NCBI RefSeq assembly: GCF_001047375.1
Contig: NZ_LFVU01000006.1
Location: 48,724-112,723, forward strand
Direction: 5' to 3'
Length of the DNA: 64,000 nucleotides
Source: Clostridium cylindrosporum DSM 605
GTDB taxonomy: Bacteria; Bacillota; Clostridia; Clostridiales; Caloramatoraceae
Of the stretch, positions 35,266-43,954 are shown piece by piece. Made by a program: the position numbers and the translations under genes. How positions within the stretch are numbered: position 1 is the stretch's first letter; the number at the start of each line of letters is the position of its first letter. The notes beneath the pieces are model-generated. The model was not told where the DNA came from. It was given only the letters and a program-made list of their open reading frames with translations, and did not search any database.

Positions 35266-36654
35266 TTATATCTCCCCTGAATCTATAATATTTCCGTCCT
35301 CTAACCATACCTTCAAATTACTCCATATATTTTTTGATGCTATATGAGTAAGTTTATGAATACAATAATGATTTTCTCCTAATGAATTAAAAGAGGTTCC
35401 TATTGCAATTCCAGAATACTCATCGCCCTTGCTTGTTATAATAAATCTATCATGAATAGGAGCTTTCGTCTGATAAAAATGAATTCCTAGACTTTCCTTC
35501 TTCTTCAAAACATCTATTATTACTGAATCTTCTTTTATGAATTCAATCATTTCTTTAACTCCATAAGCTTTCTCTTTATTTTTACAGAAAAAAGCAATAT
35601 TAATATTCTTAGAGTTTATATTACTATGCGTAATAATCCGCATCCAATCCATTATATGTGTTATTTTTTGATTATCAGTAAAATAAGGATCAAAGATCCA
35701 TATAGCATCATAGTCTGACCCTAAAACATTAGTAATTATATTCATGGCTTTATTAAGCTCACCTGGACTTATAAACACAACCATATTATCATCTATTTCC
35801 TGTTTTAGTCTATTTCCTATTGAATAATTTGATTTAATATATAAGTTCTCCAATTCATCTATTTCATCTCCTATTATGCTAACCTGCTCACTACTTTCAC
35901 CTTTTATAACAAACTCTTCAAGCAACTTATTTAATTTTACTTTTTTACTTTGCCCAATAATATTCATATTTAATTGAATTCTTCTAATATATGAGACATT
36001 CTTATTTATATATATTAATTCATTATCTTTATAAATCTCAATATCATGACAATCCCACTTTCTATCTGATATAATTTCTAATTCTTTTGTATATTGAGTT
36101 ACATTAACTATTTTTGTTGAAACCACCATTTTATCTTTTATAAACTTGACAATCACTATAGTGTTAGAATTTAATTCCTTAACCACTATGCCTTCTTCTT
36201 GCTTTGCATGATATAATCCAATGTGACTGTCATATAGCAAAATATTTCCATAACACATAGGATTCTTCTCGATGTTAAGTCCAGTATATTTTTTCACAAA
36301 TTTATTAATTTCCTTAAATTGTTCTATAGGTATTTTAAGTGAATATTTGTCATCCTTTATACTGAATATTTTATTTGGTTTATTTAAATAAACATATTCT
36401 TGTATGTATGCACAAACAGATCCACTATATGGATTTTTATCCTCATCTACTTGAAGTAAACCTTCAAATTTCCACGTCCACCCTATTACTGTATCTACTA
36501 TATTATCAGGAACTACCTTTTCCTCAAAAATCAAATTATATTTACCTATCTTCCTAATCTTTTTAATATTTCTGCTTCTAATATCACTATCAAATCCTTT
36601 ATGATAAATGGTTATCAATATCTGTCCTGCATATGTTACAATATTTTGAATCAA
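35266..36654 (-). CDS. PLD-like/VPA1262-like protein of an unknown two-gene operon
   Basis: 462 residues. The N-terminal ~270 residues are strand-rich and unrecognised. In the C-terminal ~170 residues, YDAIWIFDPYFTDNQKITH is followed by IHDRFIITSKGDEYSGIAIG. The DPYF and HDRF..G.S pattern resembles the half-motifs of phospholipase D-like proteins and of VPA1262-type proteins; a full HKD motif is not present, so nuclease or lipase activity cannot be claimed. The start is TTG at 36654 with AAGGGGG about 10 bases upstream. A 32-bp palindrome lies between its probable promoter and the start, suggesting regulation. It is followed at 11 bases by the helical partner. Confidence 0.65.
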   Translation of the reverse strand: MIQNIVTYAGQILITIYHKGFDSDIRSRNIKKIRKIGKYNLIFEEKVVPDNIVDTVIGWTWKFEGLLQVDEDKNPYSGSVCAYIQEYVYLNKPNKIFSIKDDKYSLKIPIEQFKEINKFVKKYTGLNIEKNPMCYGNILLYDSHIGLYHAKQEEGIVVKELNSNTIVIVKFIKDKMVVSTKIVNVTQYTKELEIISDRKWDCHDIEIYKDNELIYINKNVSYIRRIQLNMNIIGQSKKVKLNKLLEEFVIKGESSEQVSIIGDEIDELENLYIKSNYSIGNRLKQEIDDNMVVFISPGELNKAMNIITNVLGSDYDAIWIFDPYFTDNQKITHIMDWMRIITHSNINSKNINIAFFCKNKEKAYGVKEMIEFIKEDSVIIDVLKKKESLGIHFYQTKAPIHDRFIITSKGDEYSGIAIGTSFNSLGENHYCIHKLTHIASKNIWSNLKVWLEDGNIIDSGEI

Positions 36655-36689
36655 AACACTACCCCCTTAAAATAAAATTCCATAAAAGT

Positions 36690-36721
36690 ATTTTTAATAT
36701 ATTAATTAATATATTAAAAAT
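36690..36721. promoter_or_regulatory. 32-bp perfect palindrome upstream of the two-gene operon
   Basis: The sequence is self-complementary over 32 bases, centred on AATT, and all A/T. It lies 36 bases before the TTG start and about 11 bases downstream of a TATAAT at 36733-36738 (minus strand). It could be an operator for a dimeric repressor, or a hairpin in the leader RNA. An all-A/T palindrome can also arise by composition. Confidence 0.45.
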
Positions 36722-36830
36722 CTTTTATAGCCATTATAATAAAATCAAAAATGGAAATTTTTCTAACTCAGAAACTAAGCTGCTTGAAGCTTGTTTAGAA
36801 TAAAAATCTCACTAATTCAACTTAAATAAA

Positions 36831-36854
36831 GCCTCTAAAAACTTTTAGAAGCCT
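36831..36854 (-). terminator. Terminator after the antitoxin gene
   Basis: The minus strand reads GGCTTCTAAAA, a 2-base loop and TTTTAGAGGC with one mismatch, then TTTATTT. Confidence 0.55.
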
Positions 36855-36884
36855 AATTTTTATTGAATCATTATATAAAACTTA

Positions 36885-37889
36885 CTAACTATTATTTATT
36901 TTATCAAAAAGGTTTTCACTATAGTCTTTAATATCATATATATTTAACATACTATACTTTAATTTTATTTCATAAAAGTATTTATCAATTAATTCCTTAG
37001 TAATAACTTTATCTGAAGAATCATTAGACTCTAATCCTATTCTAGTAACTATCCAAGGCATTTCAACATGTGTCATATTTTCTAAAATTTTTCCACTATA
37101 GCAACCAAAACTTTTAATAACACTGTTAATTACTTCTTTTTCAATTTCAGTTAAATCAATATCATCATAATCAATATTTTCTTCAATAGGATTATATCCA
37201 TGATTTTTATATCTAAAATATACATCCCTATATACTGGACCATGAACCCAAGCTTCACAATCATTGTTAAACAAATACTCACCGTTAAAAATTTTATAAA
37301 ATGCCTGAGAATAATACAATAATTTTTGCAGAGCCAATGGAGTTATTTCCTCACACTTAAGTAGCATATATTTAATGACACTATCAATTTTATCATTACA
37401 CACCATTGTAATTGCTCTTTGATCTTCTTCATTATATTCAATAGATTTTTTACAATTGTTATACGCACGTTCAGTTATTTTATCTTTATTTTCTTCCAAT
37501 ATTTTAAGCATATATGATGAATCTTCTAAAATTCTTTTTAATGTATCCGAGTATTGCTTTGTTGGTATATCTCCATTCAAATATCTAGTTAGGGTTCCTT
37601 CCCCCCAACCTAATAATAATGATAGTGGTCTTTTCCCAATACTATACTTCTCTAATATACCTTCTATTTCTGATATTAAAATTAACCCTTCATGATTTCT
37701 ATAAGCATCATCTAACATCTGCAAATTATAATCTCTAATATCAGACACAAATATTTCTTCCCTGCACCCCTTGCAATAAGCTTCTCTTCCTTTATAATTT
37801 ATATTCTTACCTTTTATGCATTTTTCTTTATCAACTTCCTCAATAAAGTACTCTGTCATATCGTGGCATTTTTCACAAAATCCTAACAT
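36885..37889 (-). CDS. MqsA/Panacea-type antitoxin
   Basis: 334 residues in three parts. An N-terminal zinc-finger-like region has paired cysteines (CEKC and CKGC), as in MqsA. A central HTH follows (LSLLLGWGEGTLTRYLNGDIP). The C-terminal ~150 residues resemble the Panacea/DUF4065 (SocA-like) domain: LQKLLYYSQAFYKIFNGEYL and CEAWVHGPVYRDVYF are its hallmark segments. Panacea domains neutralise diverse toxins, and MqsA-type HTHs bind the operon's own promoter. Start 37889 (ATG) has AGGAGG upstream; a TTG one codon before is less likely. It follows the putative toxin gene by 56 bases, toxin first as in mqsRA. Confidence 0.8.
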   Translation of the reverse strand: MLGFCEKCHDMTEYFIEEVDKEKCIKGKNINYKGREAYCKGCREEIFVSDIRDYNLQMLDDAYRNHEGLILISEIEGILEKYSIGKRPLSLLLGWGEGTLTRYLNGDIPTKQYSDTLKRILEDSSYMLKILEENKDKITERAYNNCKKSIEYNEEDQRAITMVCNDKIDSVIKYMLLKCEEITPLALQKLLYYSQAFYKIFNGEYLFNNDCEAWVHGPVYRDVYFRYKNHGYNPIEENIDYDDIDLTEIEKEVINSVIKSFGCYSGKILENMTHVEMPWIVTRIGLESNDSSDKVITKELIDKYFYEIKLKYSMLNIYDIKDYSENLFDKINNS

Positions 37890-37945
37890 CAAATTACCTC
37901 CTAATCATTAAATATCTTTAAAATATTATATAGGCTAATTAGCAA

Positions 37946-38371
37946 TTATTTAAATAAATATTTAATTGGCTTATTCCTTTTATGAAAAGATACAACTATC
38001 ATAAACTCATTACCTTTTCTTGTTTCAGATATATTAATTTTAATATATACTTCTACTAATTCTAGTTCACCCCAACTATCTAGCTCACACTCTTTACAAA
38101 ATATGTATAACTTCTCATGAGCGAACTCTTCCTTTTCATTATCAACAGCATAACAAAAATCATCATATTCAAGATTAAGTAAAATACCTTTTTCTTTTTT
38201 ACTATCTATTTTGTAATTCTCTATGAAATCAACATTTTCTTTTCTATTTTGATTTTTAGATATTGTGTATTTGCCTTCTATAATCAATTTTCTAATATTA
38301 ACAATATATTCTTTAATTTCTTCTGGAGTAAAACTTGTATATTTTTTTGTTTCTTTATTAGTAGAATCCAA
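37946..38371 (-). CDS. Putative toxin, MqsR-like
   Basis: 141 residues, small and basic/acidic mixed. The C-terminal half (LEYDDFCYAV, then EVYIKINI, then FMIVVSFHKR) follows the order of MqsR, in which a helix-containing LSESDF segment precedes VYLKITV and LIVSFKE. MqsR belongs to the RelE-fold mRNA interferases; by-eye similarity is modest. The start is TTG at 38371 with AAAGGAGCG upstream, and a good promoter at 38406-38434 drives it. Being upstream of an MqsA/Panacea antitoxin gene in one operon supports the toxin call. An alternative is an unrelated toxin paired with a Panacea antitoxin. Confidence 0.6.
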   Translation of the reverse strand: MDSTNKETKKYTSFTPEEIKEYIVNIRKLIIEGKYTISKNQNRKENVDFIENYKIDSKKEKGILLNLEYDDFCYAVDNEKEEFAHEKLYIFCKECELDSWGELELVEVYIKINISETRKGNEFMIVVSFHKRNKPIKYLFK

Positions 38372-38390
38372 ATCTTAATCGCTCCTTTAG

Positions 38391-38398
38391 TACTATTA
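38391..38398. promoter_or_regulatory. TAGTACTA palindrome, candidate operator half of the toxin-antitoxin promoter
   Basis: TAGTACTA lies between the -10 box and the TTG start; a second identical copy lies at 38474-38481, upstream of the -35 box. Flanking palindromes suit autoregulation by the MqsA-like HTH, but short A/T-rich palindromes can occur by chance. Confidence 0.35.
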
Positions 38399-38405
38399 TA
38401 TCTAA

Positions 38406-38434
38406 ATTATACAACAACAATACCTATATAGCAA
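38406..38434 (-). promoter_or_regulatory. Sigma-A promoter of the toxin-antitoxin operon
   Basis: Minus-strand TTGCTA, a 17-base spacer and TATAAT lie 35 bases before the toxin start. Confidence 0.65.
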
Positions 38435-38520
38435 TAAATTTGTATCAATTAATACATTTAATTTAGTTTAATTTAGTACTAATTATACCCTTTCTAGTCT
38501 AGCTATATAAAAAACATACT

Positions 38521-38557
38521 AAAAAAGATGCCTTCTGTACAAAACAGATAGCATCTT
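38521..38557 (-). terminator. Terminator after the coiled-coil gene
   Basis: AAGATGC and GCATCTT plus TCTGT/ACAGA form a long stem, followed on the minus strand by TTTTTT. Confidence 0.75.
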
Positions 38558-38571
38558 CTTTATAACACAAC

Positions 38572-40213
38572 TTAACTTTTTACTTAGATGATTCTTCTAT
38601 AAGCTTTACAAGCTCTTCCATTTCCTTAAGCTTCTCTTCTATACTACTTACCGTACTATGAACTTCTGAACCTTCACCTTTTACATTATTCTTTATGTTT
38701 TCTAGATCCTTTTCAATTGTTTCTATTTTGCTTATCATGTCATCTACTATGTTTATTATACTTTTATCCATTTACATCACTCCTTTTCATTGGTACATAA
38801 GGCTTTAAGGATATTTCGCCCCTTAAAAAGCCTATCTTAACCTTTAGTATTAATCTTTTATTTATTTTTTAATCTCTACAACAGTAACTCCAGCTCCACC
38901 TTCATCGAAACCACCTATTCTCATTGATTTTACATAGTGGTGTCTCTTTAGGTGTTCTTGAACTCCTTTTCTAAGGGCACCTGTTCCTTTACCATGAATA
39001 ATCTGAACTGCATCATATCCTGCAAGGAATGCATCATCAAGATATTTATCTATTTCATATATAGCCTCATCTACCATGTATCCTCTAAGATCGATTGAAG
39101 AGTTAGTCTTATTAGCCTTAGTTTTTACCATGTTGGCTACACCTGTTTTCTTCGTTTGCTTCTTAGGCGCTGTGTCTACTGCTAGGTTCTTTACAGCAAC
39201 TGTCATTTTCATAACACCTACTTGAACTTGAATCATTCCCTTACTATCAGGAAGACTCATAACAATTCCCTTTTGTCCTACAGTTGATACATATACTTCA
39301 TCACCTAGCATTACACTTTTAACTGCTTGCATGCCTACCTTTAGTGTAGATGTTCCTATTTTATTTTTTGATGCCTCATCAAGCTTAGAACCAAGTTCTC
39401 TTCTTGCTCTTTCAGCATCCTTCATTGAAGCTGATTTTGCGTTACTTCTGATTTCATTAAGTTCTCTTAGAATTCTATCTGCTTCTTCTTTAGCATTTCT
39501 TAATATATCCTGTGCTTCTTTTTTAGACTTTTCTAGGATTTTATCTCTTTTCTCATCAATTTTTTCTTGCTTCATTGCAAGCTCTTTCTTTAGTCTATTA
39601 ACTTCTTCTCGAAGCCCTTCTGCTTCTGAAAGTTGCTTTTGAGCTTGAATTGTTTTATCTTGAAGAGATTGGATAACGTCTTCAAAGTTAGCTTCATCCT
39701 TGGATATCATTGATTTAGCTTCTTCAATTATATTTTCAGAAAGTCCAAGTCTTTTTGAAATATTAAATGCATTAGATTTACCTGGTATACCTATAAGTAA
39801 TCTATAAGTAGGTCTTAAAGTCTCTATATTAAACTCAACACTTGCATTTTCAAATCCAGCTCTTTCCATAGCAAAAACTTTTATTTCACTATAGTGTGTT
39901 GTAGCTATAATCTTAGCACCTTTTTCATATAGGTTTTGCATGATTGCCATAGCAAGAGTTGCCCCTTCAGTTGGGTCTGTTCCTGCACCAAGCTCATCAA
40001 CAAGTACTAATGATGATGAATCTACATTATTAATTATGTCTACTATATTCACCATATGTGATGAAAAGGTTGATAAACTTTGTTCAATACTTTGTTCGTC
40101 TCCAATATCAGCAAACACCTTATTAAATATAGAAAGAGTTGATCCATCATTTGCTGGCACGGCAAGTCCTGACATTGCCATTAAAGTTAAAAGCCCTGTT
40201 GTCTTAAGTGTAA
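38572..40213. repeat. Right copy of the direct segmental duplication (intact genes)
   Basis: Contains the complete small coiled-coil gene and the last ~1.35 kb of intact mutS2. The decayed counterpart is at 32909-33895. About 4.7 kb of unique DNA separates the two copies. Confidence 0.85.
38580..38771 (-). CDS. Small coiled-coil protein downstream of mutS2
   Basis: 63 residues, acidic and basic in alternation, with heptad-like Ile/Leu spacing (IEKDLENIKNNVKG, EEKLKEMEELVKLIEE), predicted as one coiled coil. No known family is recognised. The start at 38771 has AAAGGAGTGATG upstream. It lies 90 bases after mutS2 on the same strand and has its own terminator. Retention of its coding frame here, against a broken copy at 32916-33107, suggests the protein is under selection. 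Confidence 0.65.
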   Translation of the reverse strand: MDKSIINIVDDMISKIETIEKDLENIKNNVKGEGSEVHSTVSSIEEKLKEMEELVKLIEESSK

Positions 40214-41231
40214 CTGTTTTACCACCTGTATTCGGCCCAGTTATAACTAAACAGTTAAACTCTTTACCTAGTCTAATATCACTTGCAACAACCTTATCTC
40301 TATCGATTAGTGGATGTCTTCCTTCTTTAATATCAATGATTCCCTTATCATTAACCATCGGAATAGTTGCCCCCATATCAAGTGCAAGCTTACCCTTTGA
40401 TATAATAAAGTCAAGGTAACCTATGTTTGTATTATTATGAAGAAGGTGATCTGCATTTTCCTCAACTATTCTTGATAATTGATTAAGTATTCTTTCTACC
40501 TCTGCCTTTTCCTTTAGAGAAAGCTCTTTAATTTGGTTATTCATCTCAACTATTGCCATAGGCTCTATAAATAAAGTCGACCCTGATGATGATTGATCAT
40601 GAACAAGTCCTGGAACATTTCCTTTACACTCAGCCTTTACAGGTATTACGTACCTATCTCCTCTAATTGTTATTATCGGGTCTTGTAGATACTTTCCATG
40701 TGAAGATATCATTCCTTGAAGCTTTTCTTTAATTCTTGAATTCTTATCTCTTATACTTCTTCTTAATGAGAACAATAAATCACTTGCTCTATCTGAAACT
40801 TCATCTGTTCCTATAACTATTTCCTCTATCTTCTCACGAAGGTTCTTTATATAAACAAGTGTGTCTACCATTTCAAATGTAATAGGATAGCTCTCATTCT
40901 TTGAACCATCTTCGAAAAATGTCTTTAAGGATTTGGTACATCTAAGTAATCCAGCAATATCTAAAAGTTCAGATGGCGTTAGAACAAATCCAAGCTTTGC
41001 CCTTTTAACTGAGCTTTCAATGTTTCGTACTCCATCAAATGGAAGAGAACCCCACTGAAGAACTATATCTAGTGCCTCACGAGTTTCCTCAAGTCTTTCC
41101 TTTACATCATAAAGTTTAAAGGAAGGCATAAGACTTTCACATGTCACTTTCCCTATACTTGATGATGCTTTACTTTTTAGCATATCTATAATTTTTTCAA
41201 ATTCTAAAATTCTAAGCGTCTTATCGTTCAT
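38862..41231 (-). CDS. mutS2: Endonuclease MutS2
   Basis: 789 residues, the usual length. MutS-type core with Walker A TGPNTGGKTVTLKT near residue 335, Walker B LVDELGAGTDPTEG near residue 410, a long coiled coil (KKELAMKQEKIDEKRDKI), and a C-terminal Smr nuclease domain starting DLRGYMVDEA with HGKGTGALRKGV. MutS2 suppresses homologous recombination in Helicobacter and rescues collided ribosomes in Bacillus; which applies here is not visible. The start has GAGGGGAT upstream. A decayed 3' copy lies 5 kb away (33142-33895). Confidence 0.95.
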   Translation of the reverse strand: MNDKTLRILEFEKIIDMLKSKASSSIGKVTCESLMPSFKLYDVKERLEETREALDIVLQWGSLPFDGVRNIESSVKRAKLGFVLTPSELLDIAGLLRCTKSLKTFFEDGSKNESYPITFEMVDTLVYIKNLREKIEEIVIGTDEVSDRASDLLFSLRRSIRDKNSRIKEKLQGMISSHGKYLQDPIITIRGDRYVIPVKAECKGNVPGLVHDQSSSGSTLFIEPMAIVEMNNQIKELSLKEKAEVERILNQLSRIVEENADHLLHNNTNIGYLDFIISKGKLALDMGATIPMVNDKGIIDIKEGRHPLIDRDKVVASDIRLGKEFNCLVITGPNTGGKTVTLKTTGLLTLMAMSGLAVPANDGSTLSIFNKVFADIGDEQSIEQSLSTFSSHMVNIVDIINNVDSSSLVLVDELGAGTDPTEGATLAMAIMQNLYEKGAKIIATTHYSEIKVFAMERAGFENASVEFNIETLRPTYRLLIGIPGKSNAFNISKRLGLSENIIEEAKSMISKDEANFEDVIQSLQDKTIQAQKQLSEAEGLREEVNRLKKELAMKQEKIDEKRDKILEKSKKEAQDILRNAKEEADRILRELNEIRSNAKSASMKDAERARRELGSKLDEASKNKIGTSTLKVGMQAVKSVMLGDEVYVSTVGQKGIVMSLPDSKGMIQVQVGVMKMTVAVKNLAVDTAPKKQTKKTGVANMVKTKANKTNSSIDLRGYMVDEAIYEIDKYLDDAFLAGYDAVQIIHGKGTGALRKGVQEHLKRHHYVKSMRIGGFDEGGAGVTVVEIKK

Positions 41232-41279
41232 ATAATCCCCTCATTTTATACTATTAAACTAAATTGAATATATTTTACT

Positions 41280-43709
41280 CTATATAACACCTTTATAAAA
41301 ATGTCCTTTAGTAGCTTTCCCATTAAGTTTACTAATTACTTCTTCCTGAGACTTTGAAATGCTAAAGTCTCCATTTTGTCCTCTTTCAATAGCATCTCTA
41401 TAAGCCTTTATTGTAGCCTTAACTTCTTCTATATCTTCATCTAAAAAACTAATCATAAGATAATCTACATTAATGCTTATAATATCTCTTAATGATTCTA
41501 TAGTGCAAAGGGTCTTTGAATTATATATATGACTTCTACATAATAGGTCAGTATATATAGGGAAGTCTTCTCCCATTCTATCCTTCATGTAATGAATCCT
41601 ATTTTCACAAAGAGTACTACAGGTCTTAGTTCCATCTCCCTTGAAACTTCCTACAGGACAATGTCTACTAACCATAAGTTTTTGCCTTCCATGAATATGA
41701 ATCATTGTTTTAATCTCTGTTTTACTTACTGTATCTCTTAGCTGTTTTACATTTAGTTCAGGTGAAAGAAGAACTCCTTCACTTTCAAAGGTTTCGCATG
41801 CCTTGGAATTAAACACGTTGAATCCCTTATCTAAGAATACATCATATCCACTTTCCTTTAATATACTATAAACTCCAAGGTTAGAACATAGTGCCTTATC
41901 TACTCCATTTTCTTTAAGATAGGCTATATCTTCCTTAACCTTATCCAGTTCTTCTAAAACAATTTCACTAAACCATGGATATATCTTTATTCCCTCATTA
42001 TTAAGTTTTGCTATTTCTCTTATCTTTGTAGGATTAAATCTTAGATTTTCCCCTCCATAAAATACCAAATCTACTCCTTCATTATGAGCTTCCTTCGCAG
42101 ATTTTATATCAGTCGTACATACTACAAGCCTTTTGTTATCACTAGAAGGCTTTTTATTATATTCTATATTAACACCTAACTTTTCCTTTTTACCTTGAAG
42201 TTTGTCAATTAGAGAATCTATAACTTCTCTTCTCATAGCATTTAGCCTTGATACAGGTATTATTATTCCCTCTTCAATGTCTACATTTAAGGATTCAAAC
42301 TCAAATGGTGTATCTCCAAGTTTTCTTAATGACTCTTCTACCTTTTCCTTTGTAGTTGGCTTATTTATTGCTCTCTCACTTATATCTGAAGTAACATTGA
42401 CAAGAATTTCTTCAAAGTTTTCTAATGACTTTCTGAAAATCTTACCTTCTTTATATACATTACCTGAATCTATTCTAACTGTCAGTATTGGCTCTTCTCC
42501 AATCTTTGCTATAAACTCTCCTCTTATTCCTCTTTTAGGAGATGATTTAGGATCTATTGTTTCCTTTGCTGACTTTAGAAGAAGTATATCTGAAGACTTG
42601 TATATCTTATCTCCTGCCTTTGCACCTTCAAGATATATTGTGACTATATCACCCTTTGATGCAGATTCTACCTCTATATTTCCTTTTTTTATCTTCGAAA
42701 CCTTTGCACCTTTATCCTTACCAAAGACTTCAACTCCATCTTCAAGATTTAATTCTGAAACTAAACGTATATCACAAAACTTTCCCTTAGCACCTATAAC
42801 ATCACCAAGATATGTCCCCCAGTTCTTTGGTCTATCATAGCTCATCATATTCTTACCTTCATTTTTATGCATAAAGGCTGATGTGAACCCTCCTCTATTG
42901 AATATCTGGGTAACATTTTTTATATCCTTTGATTCTCTTCTTCCTTCTATAGCTTTCTTATATGATGATACAACTGTTGCGACATACTCGAAGCGCTTCA
43001 TTCTTCCTTCAATCTTCAGGGAATCAACACCTATTTCTACTAACTTTTCTATATATTCTAATGTAGATAAATCCTTAGGACTTAAGATATGACTCTTCTT
43101 CCCACCATCTAAGCTATATTCCATTCTACAACTTTGTGCACAGGTTCCACGATTTCCACTTCTTCCACCTATCATGCTACTAAACAAACATTGACCAGAG
43201 AAGCATATACAAAGAGCACCATGAACAAAAACCTCAATCTCAGCTTTTGTATTTTCCTTTATATATTTGATTTCCTCTATTGAAAGCTCACGTGAAAGCA
43301 CTACCCTTTTTACTCCCATATTATATAGAAGGTTAACTCCCTCTAAATTATGAACAGTCATTTGTGTACTTCCATGTACCTCAAGCTCTGGTAGCTTATC
43401 TCTTAAAAGCTTTAAAAATCCTATATCCTGAACTATAATAGCGTCTACCCCTACCTCATATAAAAAGGCAGCGTATTCAAGTGCGCCTTGAATCTCTTTA
43501 TTACTTAATAATGTATTCATAGTTACATAAAGCTTAACGTTATATGAATGACAATATCTAACTGCTTCTATCATTTCTTCCCTAGAGAAGTTACTTGCGT
43601 ACTTTCTTGCTGAAAACTCACTACCACCTACATATACTGCATCTGCACCATTAAGTACAGCTGCCTTTAAACATTCAAAATTTCCAGCAGGAGCTAATAT
43701 CTCTGACAT
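41280..43709 (-). CDS. U32-family protein (RlhA-like, with DUF3656-type region)
   Basis: 809 residues. The N-terminal U32 domain starts MSEILAPAGNFECLKAAVLNG with GADAVYVGG; cysteine-rich segment CICFSGQCLFSSMIGGRSG then RGTCAQSC, typical of U32 iron-sulphur proteins. A beta-rich middle follows, then a second TIM-barrel-like part with SRHCPVGSF and CSTLCENRIHYMKDR. Although named peptidases, the E. coli relative RlhA hydroxylates 23S rRNA cytidine 2501 and others act in tRNA or ubiquinone hydroxylation. The best inference is an rRNA-modifying role, not proteolysis. The start has GAGGAG upstream. It precedes mutS2 by 48 bases, so they may be co-transcribed. Confidence 0.85.
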   Translation of the reverse strand: MSEILAPAGNFECLKAAVLNGADAVYVGGSEFSARKYASNFSREEMIEAVRYCHSYNVKLYVTMNTLLSNKEIQGALEYAAFLYEVGVDAIIVQDIGFLKLLRDKLPELEVHGSTQMTVHNLEGVNLLYNMGVKRVVLSRELSIEEIKYIKENTKAEIEVFVHGALCICFSGQCLFSSMIGGRSGNRGTCAQSCRMEYSLDGGKKSHILSPKDLSTLEYIEKLVEIGVDSLKIEGRMKRFEYVATVVSSYKKAIEGRRESKDIKNVTQIFNRGGFTSAFMHKNEGKNMMSYDRPKNWGTYLGDVIGAKGKFCDIRLVSELNLEDGVEVFGKDKGAKVSKIKKGNIEVESASKGDIVTIYLEGAKAGDKIYKSSDILLLKSAKETIDPKSSPKRGIRGEFIAKIGEEPILTVRIDSGNVYKEGKIFRKSLENFEEILVNVTSDISERAINKPTTKEKVEESLRKLGDTPFEFESLNVDIEEGIIIPVSRLNAMRREVIDSLIDKLQGKKEKLGVNIEYNKKPSSDNKRLVVCTTDIKSAKEAHNEGVDLVFYGGENLRFNPTKIREIAKLNNEGIKIYPWFSEIVLEELDKVKEDIAYLKENGVDKALCSNLGVYSILKESGYDVFLDKGFNVFNSKACETFESEGVLLSPELNVKQLRDTVSKTEIKTMIHIHGRQKLMVSRHCPVGSFKGDGTKTCSTLCENRIHYMKDRMGEDFPIYTDLLCRSHIYNSKTLCTIESLRDIISINVDYLMISFLDEDIEEVKATIKAYRDAIERGQNGDFSISKSQEEVISKLNGKATKGHFYKGVI

Positions 43710-43954
43710 AATTATTTCTCCTCTTCCTTAGTCTTAATTTAATTATATACAATAATCTTAATTCTACACAACTATTTAGATGAAGTATGTGCTATGCAGT
43801 AGTTGAAAAAAACTATTTTGTATATAAATATATAAATTTTAGGTAATAATAAAGTTTACTATTAAAAAAGTAGTGTCCGTATAAAAGTATAAAAATTTAT
43901 AAAGTATACATACTCTCCAAATATTTCCATCTTATTATTTAAGTATAGTTTCAT

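Noticed and set aside
39940..40419. 159-codon plus-strand open frame
   Set aside because: Antisense shadow of the mutS2 ATPase region.
42202..42840. 212-codon plus-strand open frame
   Set aside because: It lies antisense within the U32 gene, has no ribosome site, and reads as low-complexity Ser/Phe/Ile sequence.
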